Positions 57,001-64,000 of a stretch of 64,000 nt of DNA are shown here, one piece after another. The stretch is from Camarhynchus parvulus (Eukaryota; Chordata; Aves; Passeriformes; Thraupidae). The notes under the pieces are model-generated. The model was given only the letters and a program-made list of their open reading frames with translations, did no database searches and was not told the DNA's origin. The position numbers were made by a program, and so were the translations under genes. Where the stretch lies: assembly GCF_901933205.1 (NCBI RefSeq), contig NC_044572.1:110992965-111056964 (forward strand). The letters are read 5' to 3'. How positions within the stretch are numbered: position 1 is the first letter of the stretch; every line of letters begins with the position of its first letter.

Positions 57001-57141
57001 TATGTCTATAGGCAAAATGCATTCCAAGTAATTGCTGTGGATGGGGTTTGCAGTGGAATAATTCAGTGTCTCTCTGCTGAAGACTGTATTGACTGGCTAC
57101 AAGCAATAGCAAGTAACATTTCCAACCTCACAAAGCACAAT
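4470..57141 (+). CDS. SNTG1: gamma-1-syntrophin, partial, nine exons (join 4470-4604, 15674-15730, 21733-21790, 24124-24167, 24275-24316, 44717-44819, 46231-46313, 51513-51643, 57012-57141)
   Basis: This is the gene-level entry. Gamma-1-syntrophin is a cytoplasmic adaptor of the dystrophin-associated complex, mainly neuronal, whose PDZ domain recruits channels, receptors and signalling proteins (family knowledge). The nine exons join at GT-AG sites with matching phases into 261 stop-free codons, about half of the usual protein of roughly 517 residues. Domain order along these codons: first half of PH1 (about 5-42), PDZ (about 46-131), Ser-rich linker (about 145-185), second half of PH1 (about 187-257). 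A PH domain split by a PDZ domain is the syntrophin hallmark. Missing are the start-codon exon upstream and the PH2 and syntrophin-unique exons downstream. The gamma-1 rather than gamma-2 paralogue is chosen on near-identity to the recalled SNTG1 protein. No frameshift or stop suggests a pseudogene. Confidence 0.95.
9012..9053. repeat. AT-rich perfect inverted repeat
   Basis: An A-run followed by TTAG (9013-9025) is matched exactly by CTAA followed by a T-run (9040-9052), and one more T-A pair lies outside. The result is a 14-bp stem with a 14-nt loop. The surrounding 150 bp is almost pure A/T, so chance or slippage is a fair explanation. Confidence 0.6.
13637..13698. repeat. 31-bp tandem duplication, two diverged copies
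   Basis: Copies at 13637-13667 and 13668-13698 both begin TATTTACAGTGACTACTGAC and end ATCATGAAC or TCATGAAC. They differ at two positions. No insertion signature is present, so replication slippage is the likely origin. It lies in intron 1, about 2 kb before the next exon. Confidence 0.85.
15456..15483. repeat. poly-T tract (28 T)
   Basis: An uninterrupted run of 28 T lies 190 bp upstream of the acceptor at 15674. It is too far from the exon to be its polypyrimidine tract. It could be the reversed tail of a retroposed sequence, but nothing recognisable adjoins it. Confidence 0.85.
15674..15730 (+). CDS. SNTG1: SNTG1 exon: start of PDZ domain, carboxylate-binding loop
   Basis: This 57-nt exon encodes 19 codons and has phase 0 at both ends. 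The acceptor is TTTTTTCCAG and the donor AAG|gtaaga. The peptide is [19 protein letters not shown]. It gives the first PDZ beta strand and the GGFGLSI segment, the syntrophin form of the GLGF carboxylate-binding loop that grips the C-terminus of ligands. Skipping would keep frame but remove the ligand-binding loop, leaving a PDZ domain that should not bind. The next exon continues directly with GGAEHN. Confidence 0.96.
15731..21732 (+). other. SNTG1: SNTG1 intron 2 (6.0 kb)
   Basis: This is an AT-rich intron without a recognisable gene or mobile element. A minus-strand open frame at 19278-19553 (91 codons) contains a short local repeat of GACCTCTCACCAG (about 19360-19400). It has no family resemblance I can name and is treated as chance. 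Confidence 0.75.
21733..21790 (+). CDS. SNTG1: SNTG1 exon: middle of PDZ domain
   Basis: This 58-nt exon has 19 codons plus the first base of the next, so it runs from phase 0 to phase 1. The acceptor is TTTGTTTTCAG and the donor GAG|gtgggt, a weaker donor than most in this gene. The peptide is [19 protein letters not shown], covering the PDZ strands after the binding loop. The split codon is completed as Ala by the next exon. Alone it does not preserve frame, but together with the 44-nt exon that follows it makes 102 nt, a frame-neutral pair. Confidence 0.95.
21791..24123 (+). other. SNTG1: SNTG1 intron 3 (2.3 kb)
   Basis: This short AT-rich intron has no recognisable repeats. Open frames of up to 122 codons (22006-22374 minus) are rich in Ile, Ser, Tyr and Asn and look like chance frames in AT-rich DNA. 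Confidence 0.75.
24124..24167 (+). CDS. SNTG1: SNTG1 exon: PDZ domain, helix and strand after ligand pocket
   Basis: This 44-nt micro-sized exon begins by completing a split Ala codon and then encodes 14 codons, [14 protein letters not shown]. It starts in phase 1 and ends at a codon boundary. The acceptor is TTCTGTTTTCAG and the donor CAG|gtgagt. The LFIGDAILQ segment is the conserved PDZ core (compare L-x-x-GDxIL-x-INGxxV in the family) and runs straight into INGINV of the next exon, only 107 bp away. Confidence 0.95.
24168..24274 (+). other. SNTG1: SNTG1 intron 4, very short (107 bp)
   Basis: This intron runs from gtgagt to a TTTTTAATAACAG acceptor. Its length is not a multiple of three, so retention would break the frame. 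It is far shorter than every other intron in the window (1.4 to 20.4 kb) and splits the PDZ core motif between GDAILQ and INGINV. Confidence 0.93.
24275..24316 (+). CDS. SNTG1: SNTG1 exon: PDZ domain, INGINV core and alpha-B start
   Basis: This 42-nt exon encodes 14 codons, [14 protein letters not shown], with phase 0 at both ends. The donor is GTG|gtgagc. It completes the PDZ motif that begins in the previous exon and starts the helix whose first His (here in RHEE) contacts the ligand in class I PDZ domains. Skipping would preserve frame but delete part of the ligand groove. A 20.4-kb intron follows. Confidence 0.95.
27007..27073. repeat. GATA tetranucleotide microsatellite, about 16.75 units
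   Basis: Perfect GATA units run without interruption for 67 bp and end at GATGG. Perfect tetranucleotide arrays of this length are usually polymorphic between individuals. Confidence 0.97.
29270..29317. repeat. AAT/AAC trinucleotide-type simple repeat
   Basis: Mixed AATAAC, AACAAC and AATAAT units run for about 45 bp. This is an imperfect microsatellite in intron 5. Confidence 0.85.
31255..31364. repeat. perfect 55-bp tandem duplication
   Basis: Copies at 31255-31309 and 31310-31364 are identical over all 55 bases. Both begin TTACACATTCTCTAG and end CTCCCTGTGCT. No differences have built up, unlike the 31-bp duplication in intron 1, so the event looks recent, polymorphic, or an assembly artefact. 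Confidence 0.95.
36219..36797 (-). mobile_element. CR1 LINE fragment, minus strand, 5'-truncated
   Basis: Read on the minus strand, the element ends near 36219 with the degenerate AGAATCAC/ATTCTGTG tail typical of CR1. From the tail inward it then shows the GATCGTCGAGTCCAACC motif and the characteristic segments on fixing frequency of paired sites seen in bird CR1 3' regions, as I recall the consensus. Homology stops near 36797 after the GGCCACTATTCCTGATAC segment, so the reverse transcriptase region is lost. A small internal deletion lies near 36750. The 130-codon plus-strand frame here is antisense noise. Confidence 0.92.
38181..38297. repeat. unidentified dispersed repeat, copy 1
   Basis: This stretch of about 115 bp recurs in direct orientation at 40664-40780. 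The best conserved core (about 38208-38276) includes CTAAATATCTTTTCATCATT and ATATCAACATATTAAGTGTT. The two copies differ at scattered positions. I cannot assign a repeat family. It could be an old transposon piece or a segmental duplication. Confidence 0.8.
39751..39768. repeat. poly-T tract
   Basis: A run of about 17 T preceded by a C/T-rich stretch. It is a simple homopolymer in intron 5. Confidence 0.75.
40664..40780. repeat. unidentified dispersed repeat, copy 2
   Basis: This is the direct-oriented partner of 38181-38297, 2.5 kb downstream in the same intron. Similarity fades on both sides. The core is about 40690-40760, with a few substitutions such as CATTTAGTCC for CATTTAATCC. Confidence 0.8.
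41345..41990 (-). mobile_element. CR1 LINE fragment, minus strand, 5'-truncated
   Basis: The 3' end lies at 41345, with the ATCATAGGATCATAGAAT terminal octamer repeats followed by GCTGGAAGGGACCGACCAAG. Reading away from that end, the sequence follows the common bird CR1 3' region, including the CAGAGCAGAGCAGGAC segment near 41862. It breaks off near 41990 in the segment on the conserved ACCAGGA motif. No functional open frame remains. It differs in sequence from the copy at 36219, so it belongs to another CR1 subfamily. Confidence 0.93.
43090..43160 (+). mobile_element. possible CR1 3'-end remnant, plus strand
   Basis: The stretch GTGATTCCATGATTCTGTG near 43138-43157 resembles the terminal octamers of plus-strand CR1, as at the end of the copy at 48795. 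The preceding 50 bases match only weakly. This may be a very short, heavily 5'-truncated insertion or chance. Confidence 0.35.
44717..44819 (+). CDS. SNTG1: SNTG1 exon: end of PDZ domain and linker start
   Basis: This 103-nt exon has 34 codons plus one base, running from phase 0 to phase 1. The acceptor is TTTCTTTTCCAG and the donor GCAT|gtaagc. The peptide runs from [18 protein letters not shown] (end of the PDZ fold: second helix and last strand) into [16 protein letters not shown]. The split codon becomes Cys with the next exon. Translation running on past the donor hits a stop at about 44845, which is not the true end of the protein. Confidence 0.95.
44820..46230 (+). other. SNTG1: SNTG1 intron 6 (1.4 kb)
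   Basis: This is a short AT-rich intron in which I see no repeat, gene or RNA feature. The acceptor is TTTGTATTTGTATTAG, directly before the linker exon. Confidence 0.8.
46231..46313 (+). CDS. SNTG1: SNTG1 exon: Ser-rich linker between PDZ and second half of PH1
   Basis: This 83-nt exon completes a Cys codon and then encodes 27 codons, beginning [17 protein letters not shown] and ending YHPNNT. It starts in phase 1 and ends at a codon boundary. The donor is ACG|gtaaga. The composition (Ser, Pro, Asn, Gly) is that of a flexible linker, and S/T-P sites could be phosphorylated, which is inference. Base composition is richer in C than in the flanking introns, as expected for coding DNA. With the previous exon it forms a 186-nt frame-neutral pair. 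Confidence 0.95.
47735..48795 (+). mobile_element. CR1 LINE, plus strand, 5'-truncated, reverse transcriptase remnant
   Basis: The element runs in the gene's sense direction. Near 47775-47970 the frame encodes a broken reverse transcriptase segment: [21 protein letters not shown] and a degenerate [12 protein letters not shown] in place of the family's KFADDTKLGG catalytic box. The 3' untranslated region follows with the CTCTG repeats (48258-48281), GAGAAGCTGCATGAGAAGAG and CTGGAACAGGCTCCCCAGGG. It ends with TTCCATGATTCTGTG near 48790, the CR1 terminus. Stops and deletions make it inactive. The start is approximate because similarity fades gradually. Confidence 0.92.
49441..50935 (-). mobile_element. 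CR1 LINE, minus strand, reverse transcriptase fragment, lacking its 3' end
   Basis: This is the longest mobile element in the window. Minus-strand frames at 50406-50657 and 49870-50073 encode recognisable reverse transcriptase pieces, including [36 protein letters not shown] and NCMRF. The catalytic FADD box reads FTAD. Frameshifts and stops break the protein. The 3' side begins at about 49441, inside the region GGTACTTGGGAGAAG. The last few hundred bases of a normal CR1 and its terminal octamers are missing, which is unusual because LINE insertion starts from the 3' end. Confidence 0.92.
51513..51643 (+). CDS. SNTG1: SNTG1 exon: second half of split PH1 begins
   Basis: This 131-nt exon has 43 codons plus two bases, running from phase 0 to phase 2. 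The acceptor is TTTTTCAG and the donor CAG|gtaaag. The peptide opens [20 protein letters not shown] and ends near QYLPGSDLC. The [16 protein letters not shown] strand resumes the PH fold left off in the first visible exon, 47 kb upstream. The split codon is completed as Arg by the next exon. Compared with the recalled human protein it shows a few conservative changes (Ala for Thr, Leu for Val, Ser for Thr). Confidence 0.95.
52604..53150. mobile_element. solo LTR of an endogenous retrovirus (bird type), degraded
   Basis: The stretch begins TGATGGGTTGACCGTGGCTG and includes CAGCTGTCCTGGCT and CCAATACTGCTTATGGGTAGC-like segments. I recall these from LTRs common in bird genomes. No gag, pol or env coding sequence is present on either side, so this looks like a solo LTR left by recombination. 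The 3' limit is uncertain because the last part is altered and replaced by a short palindrome. Orientation was not settled. An AATAAA lies in the plus strand at about 52730. Confidence 0.7.
53126..53152. repeat. 10-bp perfect inverted repeat at the LTR margin
   Basis: TATGAGAGCT (53126-53135) pairs with AGCTCTCATA (53143-53152) across a 7-nt loop. It falls where the LTR similarity fades and may mark a templated rearrangement of the element's end. Confidence 0.7.
57012..57141 (+). CDS. SNTG1: SNTG1 exon: end of split PH1
   Basis: This 130-nt exon completes an Arg codon and encodes 43 more, beginning [18 protein letters not shown] and ending ISNLTKHN at a codon boundary. The donor AAT|gtaagt is strong. 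The [19 protein letters not shown] stretch is the amphipathic C-terminal helix that closes PH domains, with the near-invariant Trp present. This is the last SNTG1 exon I can find in the window. The frame stays open for another 57 codons into the intron (stop at 57313-57315). Confidence 0.95.
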
Positions 57142-58825
57142 GTAAGTATGGATCCAAGTAAGCCAGAAGGTTTCCCAATCATATTTGATTATAACTGTCG
57201 TAAAAGCCTAATGGGTTCACACACAGAATTATCTGCATATAAACAATGCTTGAGGCTGTCTGAGAGAAGTCAACTCAAGTTTGTTGTCAAATCAGACTCT
57301 GTGAGAAACCATTGAATAGGAAAATATTCTTCCCTGCAGTCATATAATTCACTTTTTGCTATCAGAGTTATTCGCTTCATAGCAATACCAATTAGGATTA
57401 GAAGCAAAGACCAGACGCACAGGAGGAAGCAAGGTGATGCAGGAATGCATTTAAAATACAAAAATCCTGTACTTTCTTCATAGTGCATCTCTCCAGAAAG
57501 TGGTATAACCAGATCTGAATTAGATTTTAGATCTGTCAAGATATCTTGATGGGAAAGGCGAGGTACTTCTGTGGTGTACGTACAGATACTCATTATCAGC
57601 AATGATTAAATTCATTTGTGCTTCATGCACTGCACTCTTACCAGCTGAGCTTGTGGGATAGATACAACTTTTTGTTGAAGCAGAAATAAATGTTATGTAA
57701 AAGTGTTTTCAAATACTAAGTTAAATTAAGAGGTCTTCTGGACCTGACTGGGATGTATTTACATTTAACAATGAACTTGTAGTTCTCCCTGTATAGGAAC
57801 CTGTATGATACCTTCTGTGGTTTTCCTAAAAAAACTGAGAGTACATGGGGAACTCCATTATTTTGAATTGAGTTATAACAAGGAAGCCCTTGAGGATTTA
57901 ATTTATATTTCCTTAAATCTGCTTTGGCTTCCCAAATCTGTCTCTGAATTTGCTTTTGTTTCAAATATAGGGAACACATTGAAGGAAGCTGTATTTTTTT
58001 GAGATTTATAATCAAGATGCAAAACTGTGTTCCATCTGGCAGCAATATGTAAAAGTCATTGTATTATAAAAACATGACAGACATGAATTCATCTGCCATC
58101 TGCAAGCTTCCATGCAGTACCAGCGAACTTTATGGCTATTTATTCATACTTAAAATGCTGTTGCTATGTAGAACCTTTCTTGTCTCACTAGGCACCCTGA
58201 CAATTGAGGCTTCTGGGTTTTTTCCTCTTACCATCTTTACTTCAGTTTACTAATGGTTTTTGCTACTTAAATCAGTGGATTTATTTGCTTGCAACAGTAG
58301 GCAGAGGCACCTAAATTTTACAGGTGTTTTGAAACACTTCAGCTCTGATGAGACTATAATTATGGTTACTTAGCATAACTTGAATTTTGGCAATACAATG
58401 TTATTACATGATTTTTTTCTGACTACAATTTATAATTCTATGCTGGTTTCCATAAAATACAGAAAAAATAATCTAATGTTTTATAAGAGGTAAATAGCCT
58501 AAATTATGCAGCTATTATGCCAGTCTTTGTATTTACTTTATCTCAAAGACATCCTGTAAAGTAGCCATGAGAGTTAGGGCTTATGATAATTATCCATGGG
58601 TCTATTTTTAGGATCGTCCTATTTGTTCATAGCTCTTACAAATTTCTGGAAAACAATGACGTTCTCCTTCCTGTAATATACCTTTCTTTTGAATTGTCAG
58701 TTGACAGAAAGAATTAGTTATTTGACAGCATAAGTGATAAGTGAATATAAGAAACCTTACAAACGCAGAGAGGGAAAAACCCAAACTACAGAGAAGAATG
58801 GTTAGATGCAATTAGAGGTCCCTGT

Positions 58826-58842
58826 TTTTTTTTTTTTTTTCT
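58826..58842. repeat. poly-T tract
   Basis: A run of about 16 T with one later interruption, in intron 9. It is a simple homopolymer with no recognisable retroposed sequence beside it. Confidence 0.75.
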
Positions 58843-59633
58843 TTACAAGATGGTTATTGACATGCACATACTGTTGATGTTAGCATTTTTCCTATCTGAG
58901 AGAGGCATTTACTCATAGTCATTCTCCCTTACTGTGTCATCCAGAGCCTAAGAAACAGACAGTTAAGGATTTTTTTCTAATTCTTTGGGTAAATTGACCA
59001 ATTTTTAGTTTCAATTAACTTCTCATTCCTATCTAGAGGTTACAGGAAATAATTTATTTAATTAAAATACCATGCAGCTAACAGAAATATTTACTTACTT
59101 GATGTTTCTCATAGCTATCTACCTTTAAATAAAAAAAAAAGGAAATAGAATTAGAAAAAAGGACTATAACAGCTAGATTGTTAATGAAAGCACTTCCTTT
59201 ACCCTTGTATCAAATCTGGGCTGTGTACATTCTGGTGAGATTTCTCTTGCCTAACTTTAGATGTCTTCAAGCCGAAAATCCAGAGCGAATCTTATTATTT
59301 ACTGTTGATGTCCATTTTATAATGAAATCAATTCCCTCAGGACATGTCTGTCTTTCCTTTGACTGGTAAAGGACCCTAGGGTGGTGAGTTCATACTTGAT
59401 ACCTAAGGAGATAGATATATATCCTGATAACCTGTCATTTGTGTCTTTGAGGGGCCAAAGCGAGTTTCTCTGAATAAATCTCCCGAAGAAATGCCTGGAT
59501 ATTTTTGACCAAAAAGAAAAAAAGGTGGTATACTAGTCTGAGTCAGAAAATATGAATTATTTTACTTTTTCCACACACAAACTGTCTGAAAAAAATTAAC
59601 TGATGGTTCAAATCCCAAAAATGGTTTGAGTGC

Positions 59634-59660
59634 ATTCTGATGGTTTTGAACCATCAGAAT
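59634..59660. repeat. perfect 12-bp inverted repeat with 3-nt loop
   Basis: ATTCTGATGGTT (59634-59645) is followed by TTG and then its exact complement AACCATCAGAAT (59649-59660). A partial extra copy of CTGATGGTTCAAA lies just upstream (59600-59613), which suggests a short local duplication and inversion. Confidence 0.9.
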
Positions 59661-62600
59661 AACAAGTCCTCTGTTGCCACATGTATCCAATAGTTGTGAA
59701 TATAGGTCCCTGGCTCCAAAATACCTTGTTGAACCTATAATCAATTAGGTTTTTCTAAGGATATTGTCAAAAAACTCTTCTCTCATGATCCAACATGTCC
59801 ATATCCGACACAAACGTGACACAATTGAATTGCAGGATCAGCAGTATAGCCAGTATCTACCAAATCCATAACAGAAATGCAGAGGTAGAAGCTAATACAA
59901 ATGCCTTGACACGACCACCATTTTTAAAAGGCAATGTTGCTAACTGAATGGAGTCTGGAAGAAGATGTCTGGAAGCAAACACATTTTTCCTGCATTGGTT
60001 ATACTACTAATCATTGTATAATACAAGCTAGAACTCATATTATTATGCAAAAAGACAGTTACAATTTTTATGCAGAGATATAGAAATTATATTTTGACTA
60101 ATAAGAAGAGATTTTAAAAAAATCCATGTGCTGACTGATGTAGTTTACCTTATTTCAGATTATCTTTAACAGACAAACCTCAGATAGTCACTCTTTTTCT
60201 TCATCTTCAGGAGGTTAGCACAGGCATCCTCTAGTGTTTTAAGGACACTGAGAGTGATACCGGTAATTTTAATTTTTTTGGTCCCTAGAAGCTCATATTT
60301 CATGTAAAGTGAAATACATTAAAATTGCACAACATGAATGGGGTTGTATACTGGCATGCAACTAAAATGCATACTATATAAGTGCACCGTTGGAAGTGAC
60401 TTAATATCACACTGTAATTGATGAATCTGTAAGGATTATTCATTTCTGAAGATGGATTCCTCTCCAACTTTAGTCACTTGAATTGCACCTGTGTTAAAAA
60501 TTTGCCAGTTTTATCAGTACCCTCAAAAACCAGAAGGGTTATATTAAACCTGAACTTTTCGTCTAAGCAATCCTGATACTGAAGTTAATGTGCTGAAATC
60601 TGAATATGCTAAATTGAACCTGGGCTTGGGAACTCTAATTGCTCTATGAACTGATGAGGTTCTACATCTTTTTCTTGCCAATTTGGATGGATGGCAAAAG
60701 CCATTTAAAAAGGGAACAAGCTGCTGCTTCTTTTCTTGCTAATGCTCCAAGTAGGAATTTTCAATTCAGTTGTTCAATTCAGCTATGAACTATTTGCCTT
60801 TCCATGAACTTTTAAATTGCATTAAGTTAGGTGGTAATTGACAAAACACTGATTTCTAGTCCTTTACATCTCTTTTGTTTCATAATTTTGGGATGACAAT
60901 ATCCAATGGGTCATGTAGCTTTTAAAGAAATTAAACTCTGGAAGAGTCTAAGAAAAGAATCCAAAAGTATGTGCTCTATAAAGAACCACCATTTGCCAAT
61001 ACATCCCTAATTTGTGTGCTGTAATTGTCAGGAAATGTAAAGGCAAATTTTTTAATGGCTTTAGTACAATGGAAGTCAGACATTTTGGGTCTTTTTAACA
61101 AAAGAATAATAAAAAAAATACATTTGAGTTTGCAACTTCTATGATATAGCTTCATAGAATTTTTGGGGATTTATCCTCACAACACAGTATTTGTCACTTG
61201 CCCATTGCTTTCTCTGTGGTAGATTTTTCTATAGTAAGGGCAATAATATTTTTTTTTCCTTTCCTCTTCCGTAATTTCTTTGAAAAACACTGCAACAGCA
61301 ACACATTTATGCTTTTTACCTTGGAGCCATCACTTGACAGCAAAGAAACAACATGAACTTCATCAGACAGGAATGACAGGCAGCTGAGGTAAAGTTTCTA
61401 AGCAGGAGGTGGCAAAAAGTTTTAACCTTATCTTGAGAATATCCACAAGATCTTACAAGATTTAGTTCACAGTAACTTCATTTCATGCCATTACATTGCA
61501 TTTTTCTGGATAAAAAATAGCATTTGTGAAATCAATGAGGCACACATAGTCGATGGTAGAAGCACAGAAATAGCATGAAAGCTATCATGAAGAAGTCTAC
61601 AAACTGGGTATTGGCCCAATAGGTGTGTTTTCCAGAACCTAAGCCTTTGTTCTGAAGAGTTTAAAGGTTCAGTTGAACTTTTTGGTATGCTTAGAAAGTA
61701 GTGCCTAGTGAAAGAAACTGCTGCTAAGACCAGAAAAAAAAAAATTGTTTCACTTCCACTAGAAAAAAGAAAATGATAATACCTTATCTTTATAATGTTG
61801 AAGTTTGGGTACAGGGGTTATTTGAGTCACTAGGTAGAAGAGGAGACAAAGAGTGACAAACAGGAGAAAAGAACTGATTAGAGTAATACAATCTCTTCCA
61901 CTTGTAGGAAGAATAAAATATAACAGGACTATATTCAGGGTAAGCAAATTATTGAAATAAATTAGTAGAACATTAGTTTCTTTTTTTCTGGTGGATACTA
62001 CCACCAGTAAGGACATACTGTAGAATGTTATATTACATTAATAAATAAATAACCCTCATGTGAAGTAAACAGATTGAATAGTTTAGTTTTTTAGTTACAA
62101 TACAATGGCGAGCCAATCAGAAAGCTCCAATTTTAGTAATTTTTGAGTTTTCAAGAATTATATGCTCTTAAATGTCCTATGATTTATGGATTACAATAAT
62201 ATTTATCTTTTTTTGGTTGCTCAGCTATGCATGTTTCAAGCAAATCCAAAAATACCAGCATTAGTATCAAACCTCTTACATTATATTCTGTAGTAGTGCA
62301 AAAATCAAATACTCTCAGTAATTTAGAAGTTGAAAGCATTATAAAATGAACTCCAAAACAAGAGAGAATTATAGGAAGTCTATAAAGTATTACTAATAGA
62401 ATAGTTTTACATACATGATTCACATTTCTCATGACACAAATACTCAGATAAATTGGATATTATTTATTAAGTAAATATACATGCAACACTTTTTAAAGCA
62501 GTATTAGCTATTCAGGTGGTCACAGTGTTCTGACACTTTGAGTTTTGTTCTGCATTCCATTCTCAACTTTGTAAATGGAAGATTTTACAGATAGTCATTC

Positions 62601-64000
62601 CAGTACCGATATTAAGGTCTTTCTTGGAAAATTTAAAAACCAGAACTTGATACACCTGTAACATACTGCTGCCATCTTTCTCCATCTATCATTCTCTTAA
62701 GGCATGTAGATCTACATGAATAACTGTAGTCAGTGCAGCATCAGGATTACATAACATAAATCACTCCTACTTTTCCTCACTTTTTTTTTAATGCAAGCTG
62801 TTATCAGGTGCACAATTAAAACCACATTTGTCTCTATGTCACTTTTATCAAGTGTTACATATGGCCCTGTCTGATATTTACTTATGTTTTTGGCAATTTG
62901 AGGTTTGTCTTATTTTGCAAACTATTTCTGTACCTTGTTTAATGAATTGTAGATAATTTTACACCTTCTTAAATGTACTGATTTATCTGCAAAGAAATTT
63001 AAGTCTTGCCAAACTGTATTGCTGTTTCCCCAGTGTTTCATCTGCATTTCTATAATATAATTGAGTCTAAAGGAGAATGAGACAAATAGGAAAACAGTGC
63101 AAGAAAAGAATATTTCTTTGAGAAATATGTCTTCAAGAATATTTATTCCAGAATTATCTGGGAAATTTGTAACAAGAAACTTCTGTCTCCATAGTTGGAG
63201 TATTTGTATCATATATATCATATATATTATATATCAGACACATTCTGATTATGGTGGCAGCATTCATCATAAAGACATGCAGTCTTGCAGTATTGCTTTG
63301 GAATGTATGGTGTAGATTTCAAGTACTCATGATAGGTTTTCAAAGAAAATTAAATTTTCTTTCTCTGCTTCTCCAAAATGTTACATCTATTCATGTTATT
63401 TTTAATAGTATCTTTTTTTGTTTTGCTGTATACAAGTGAACAACTTCTGCAGTGGTCTTTAATATCTGATTAAAATATTAACATCTCTATTCATATTGTA
63501 TAGAACTCTAAAATAAAATTTTGGAGAAGCAATGTCCCTAGAGACAATACAATCAAAAGACTTTCCTTTTAAATTTACCACTTTAATGTAAGTCTTAAAA
63601 AAAAAAAAGGAAACATTCTTGCAGAGAGAATATTTTTGGAGTTTTATATATGATTCTCTCATTCAATAAATAATCCCTGCAGTTTGATTCATCCACTTTT
63701 GTATGGAGTCAAATTAAATTTTAGCCTTGTGCTAGTATTTAAATTAAAGAAAAACAATATTCAATATATTTTTTTATTCTCTGCAGATTTGTATGAAGCT
63801 CTGAGACTCTCTTCCCTCATTCTATTATTATTGAAGGCTTAAGTTAACACATTATAATAAAAACTGTGATCTGTTTGATCAGATCAAAACAAGACACTTT
63901 GGAGGAATGTCACACTTGCTCTCAACATTCCACCCTGGTGAAAGGTAACAAGAAGCCTGTCATTTAGGAGAAAAAAAAACAAAACCAAACAACACCTCTT

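Larger units (their letters stand above)
51644..57011 (+). other. SNTG1: SNTG1 intron 8 (5.4 kb) with a solo LTR
   Basis: A solo LTR occupies about 52604-53150. The rest is AT-rich with no recognisable gene. The acceptor is a weak-looking TGATATGTCTATAG, without a long pyrimidine tract next to the AG but with one further upstream near 56970 (TTTTTTTCTG). Confidence 0.8.
57142..64000 (+). other. SNTG1: SNTG1 intron 9, at least 6.9 kb, running off the window
   Basis: No exon for PH2 or the syntrophin-unique domain was found here. The DNA is AT-rich with a poly-T tract (58827-58842), a 12-bp perfect hairpin (59634-59660) and TA-rich stretches near 63209. Open frames up to 110 codons (57270-57602 minus) match no family I recognise. 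An AATAAA occurs at 57685-57690. Confidence 0.75.

Noticed and set aside
57270..57602. Minus-strand open frame of 110 codons with a hydrophobic stretch just after the last exon
   Set aside because: The hydrophobic run suggested a membrane protein, but I recognise no family, and part of it lies opposite the intron read-through frame. Chance is the simpler explanation.

Overview
The window looks like an AT-rich stretch of bird nuclear genome, read along the sense strand of one large gene. It carries nine consecutive coding exons of the gamma-1-syntrophin gene (SNTG1), with no complete gene, RNA gene, CRISPR array or operon. The nine exons total 783 nt. Joined at GT-AG junctions with matching phases, they give 261 codons with no stop. 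I assigned the gene by recalling the vertebrate SNTG1 protein (about 517 aa in human), which the translation follows almost residue by residue. The bird assignment rests on four CR1 LINE copies with bird-type consensus, a solo LTR of a kind common in birds, few repeats overall and no mammalian SINEs.

Layout: 1-4469 is upstream intron, and no start-codon exon is visible. Exon 1 (4470-4604) encodes the first half of a split PH domain. Exons 2 to 6 (15674-15730, 21733-21790, 24124-24167, 24275-24316, 44717-44819) encode the PDZ domain inserted into that PH domain. Exon 7 (46231-46313) is a Ser-rich linker. Exons 8 and 9 (51513-51643, 57012-57141) complete the PH domain. The exons for the second PH domain and the syntrophin-unique C-terminus are not visible and should lie beyond 64000. 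Introns run from 107 bp to 20.4 kb.

The introns hold the mobile DNA. All clearly recognisable elements lie between about 36.2 and 53.2 kb: CR1 copies at 36219-36797 (-), 41345-41990 (-), 47735-48795 (+) and 49441-50935 (-), and a solo LTR at about 52604-53150. The first 36 kb shows only simple repeats and small local duplications. Other structures are a GATA microsatellite (27007-27073), a perfect 55-bp tandem duplication (31255-31364), a diverged 31-bp tandem duplication (13637-13698), an unidentified repeat pair of about 115 bp (38181-38297 and 40664-40780), and perfect hairpins at 9012-9053 and 59634-59660.

I found no convincing new biological system. The items most worth a second look are the unidentified 38.2/40.7-kb repeat pair, a CR1 copy that lacks its 3' end next to an oppositely oriented CR1, the exact 55-bp duplication, and an open intron read-through after exon 9.
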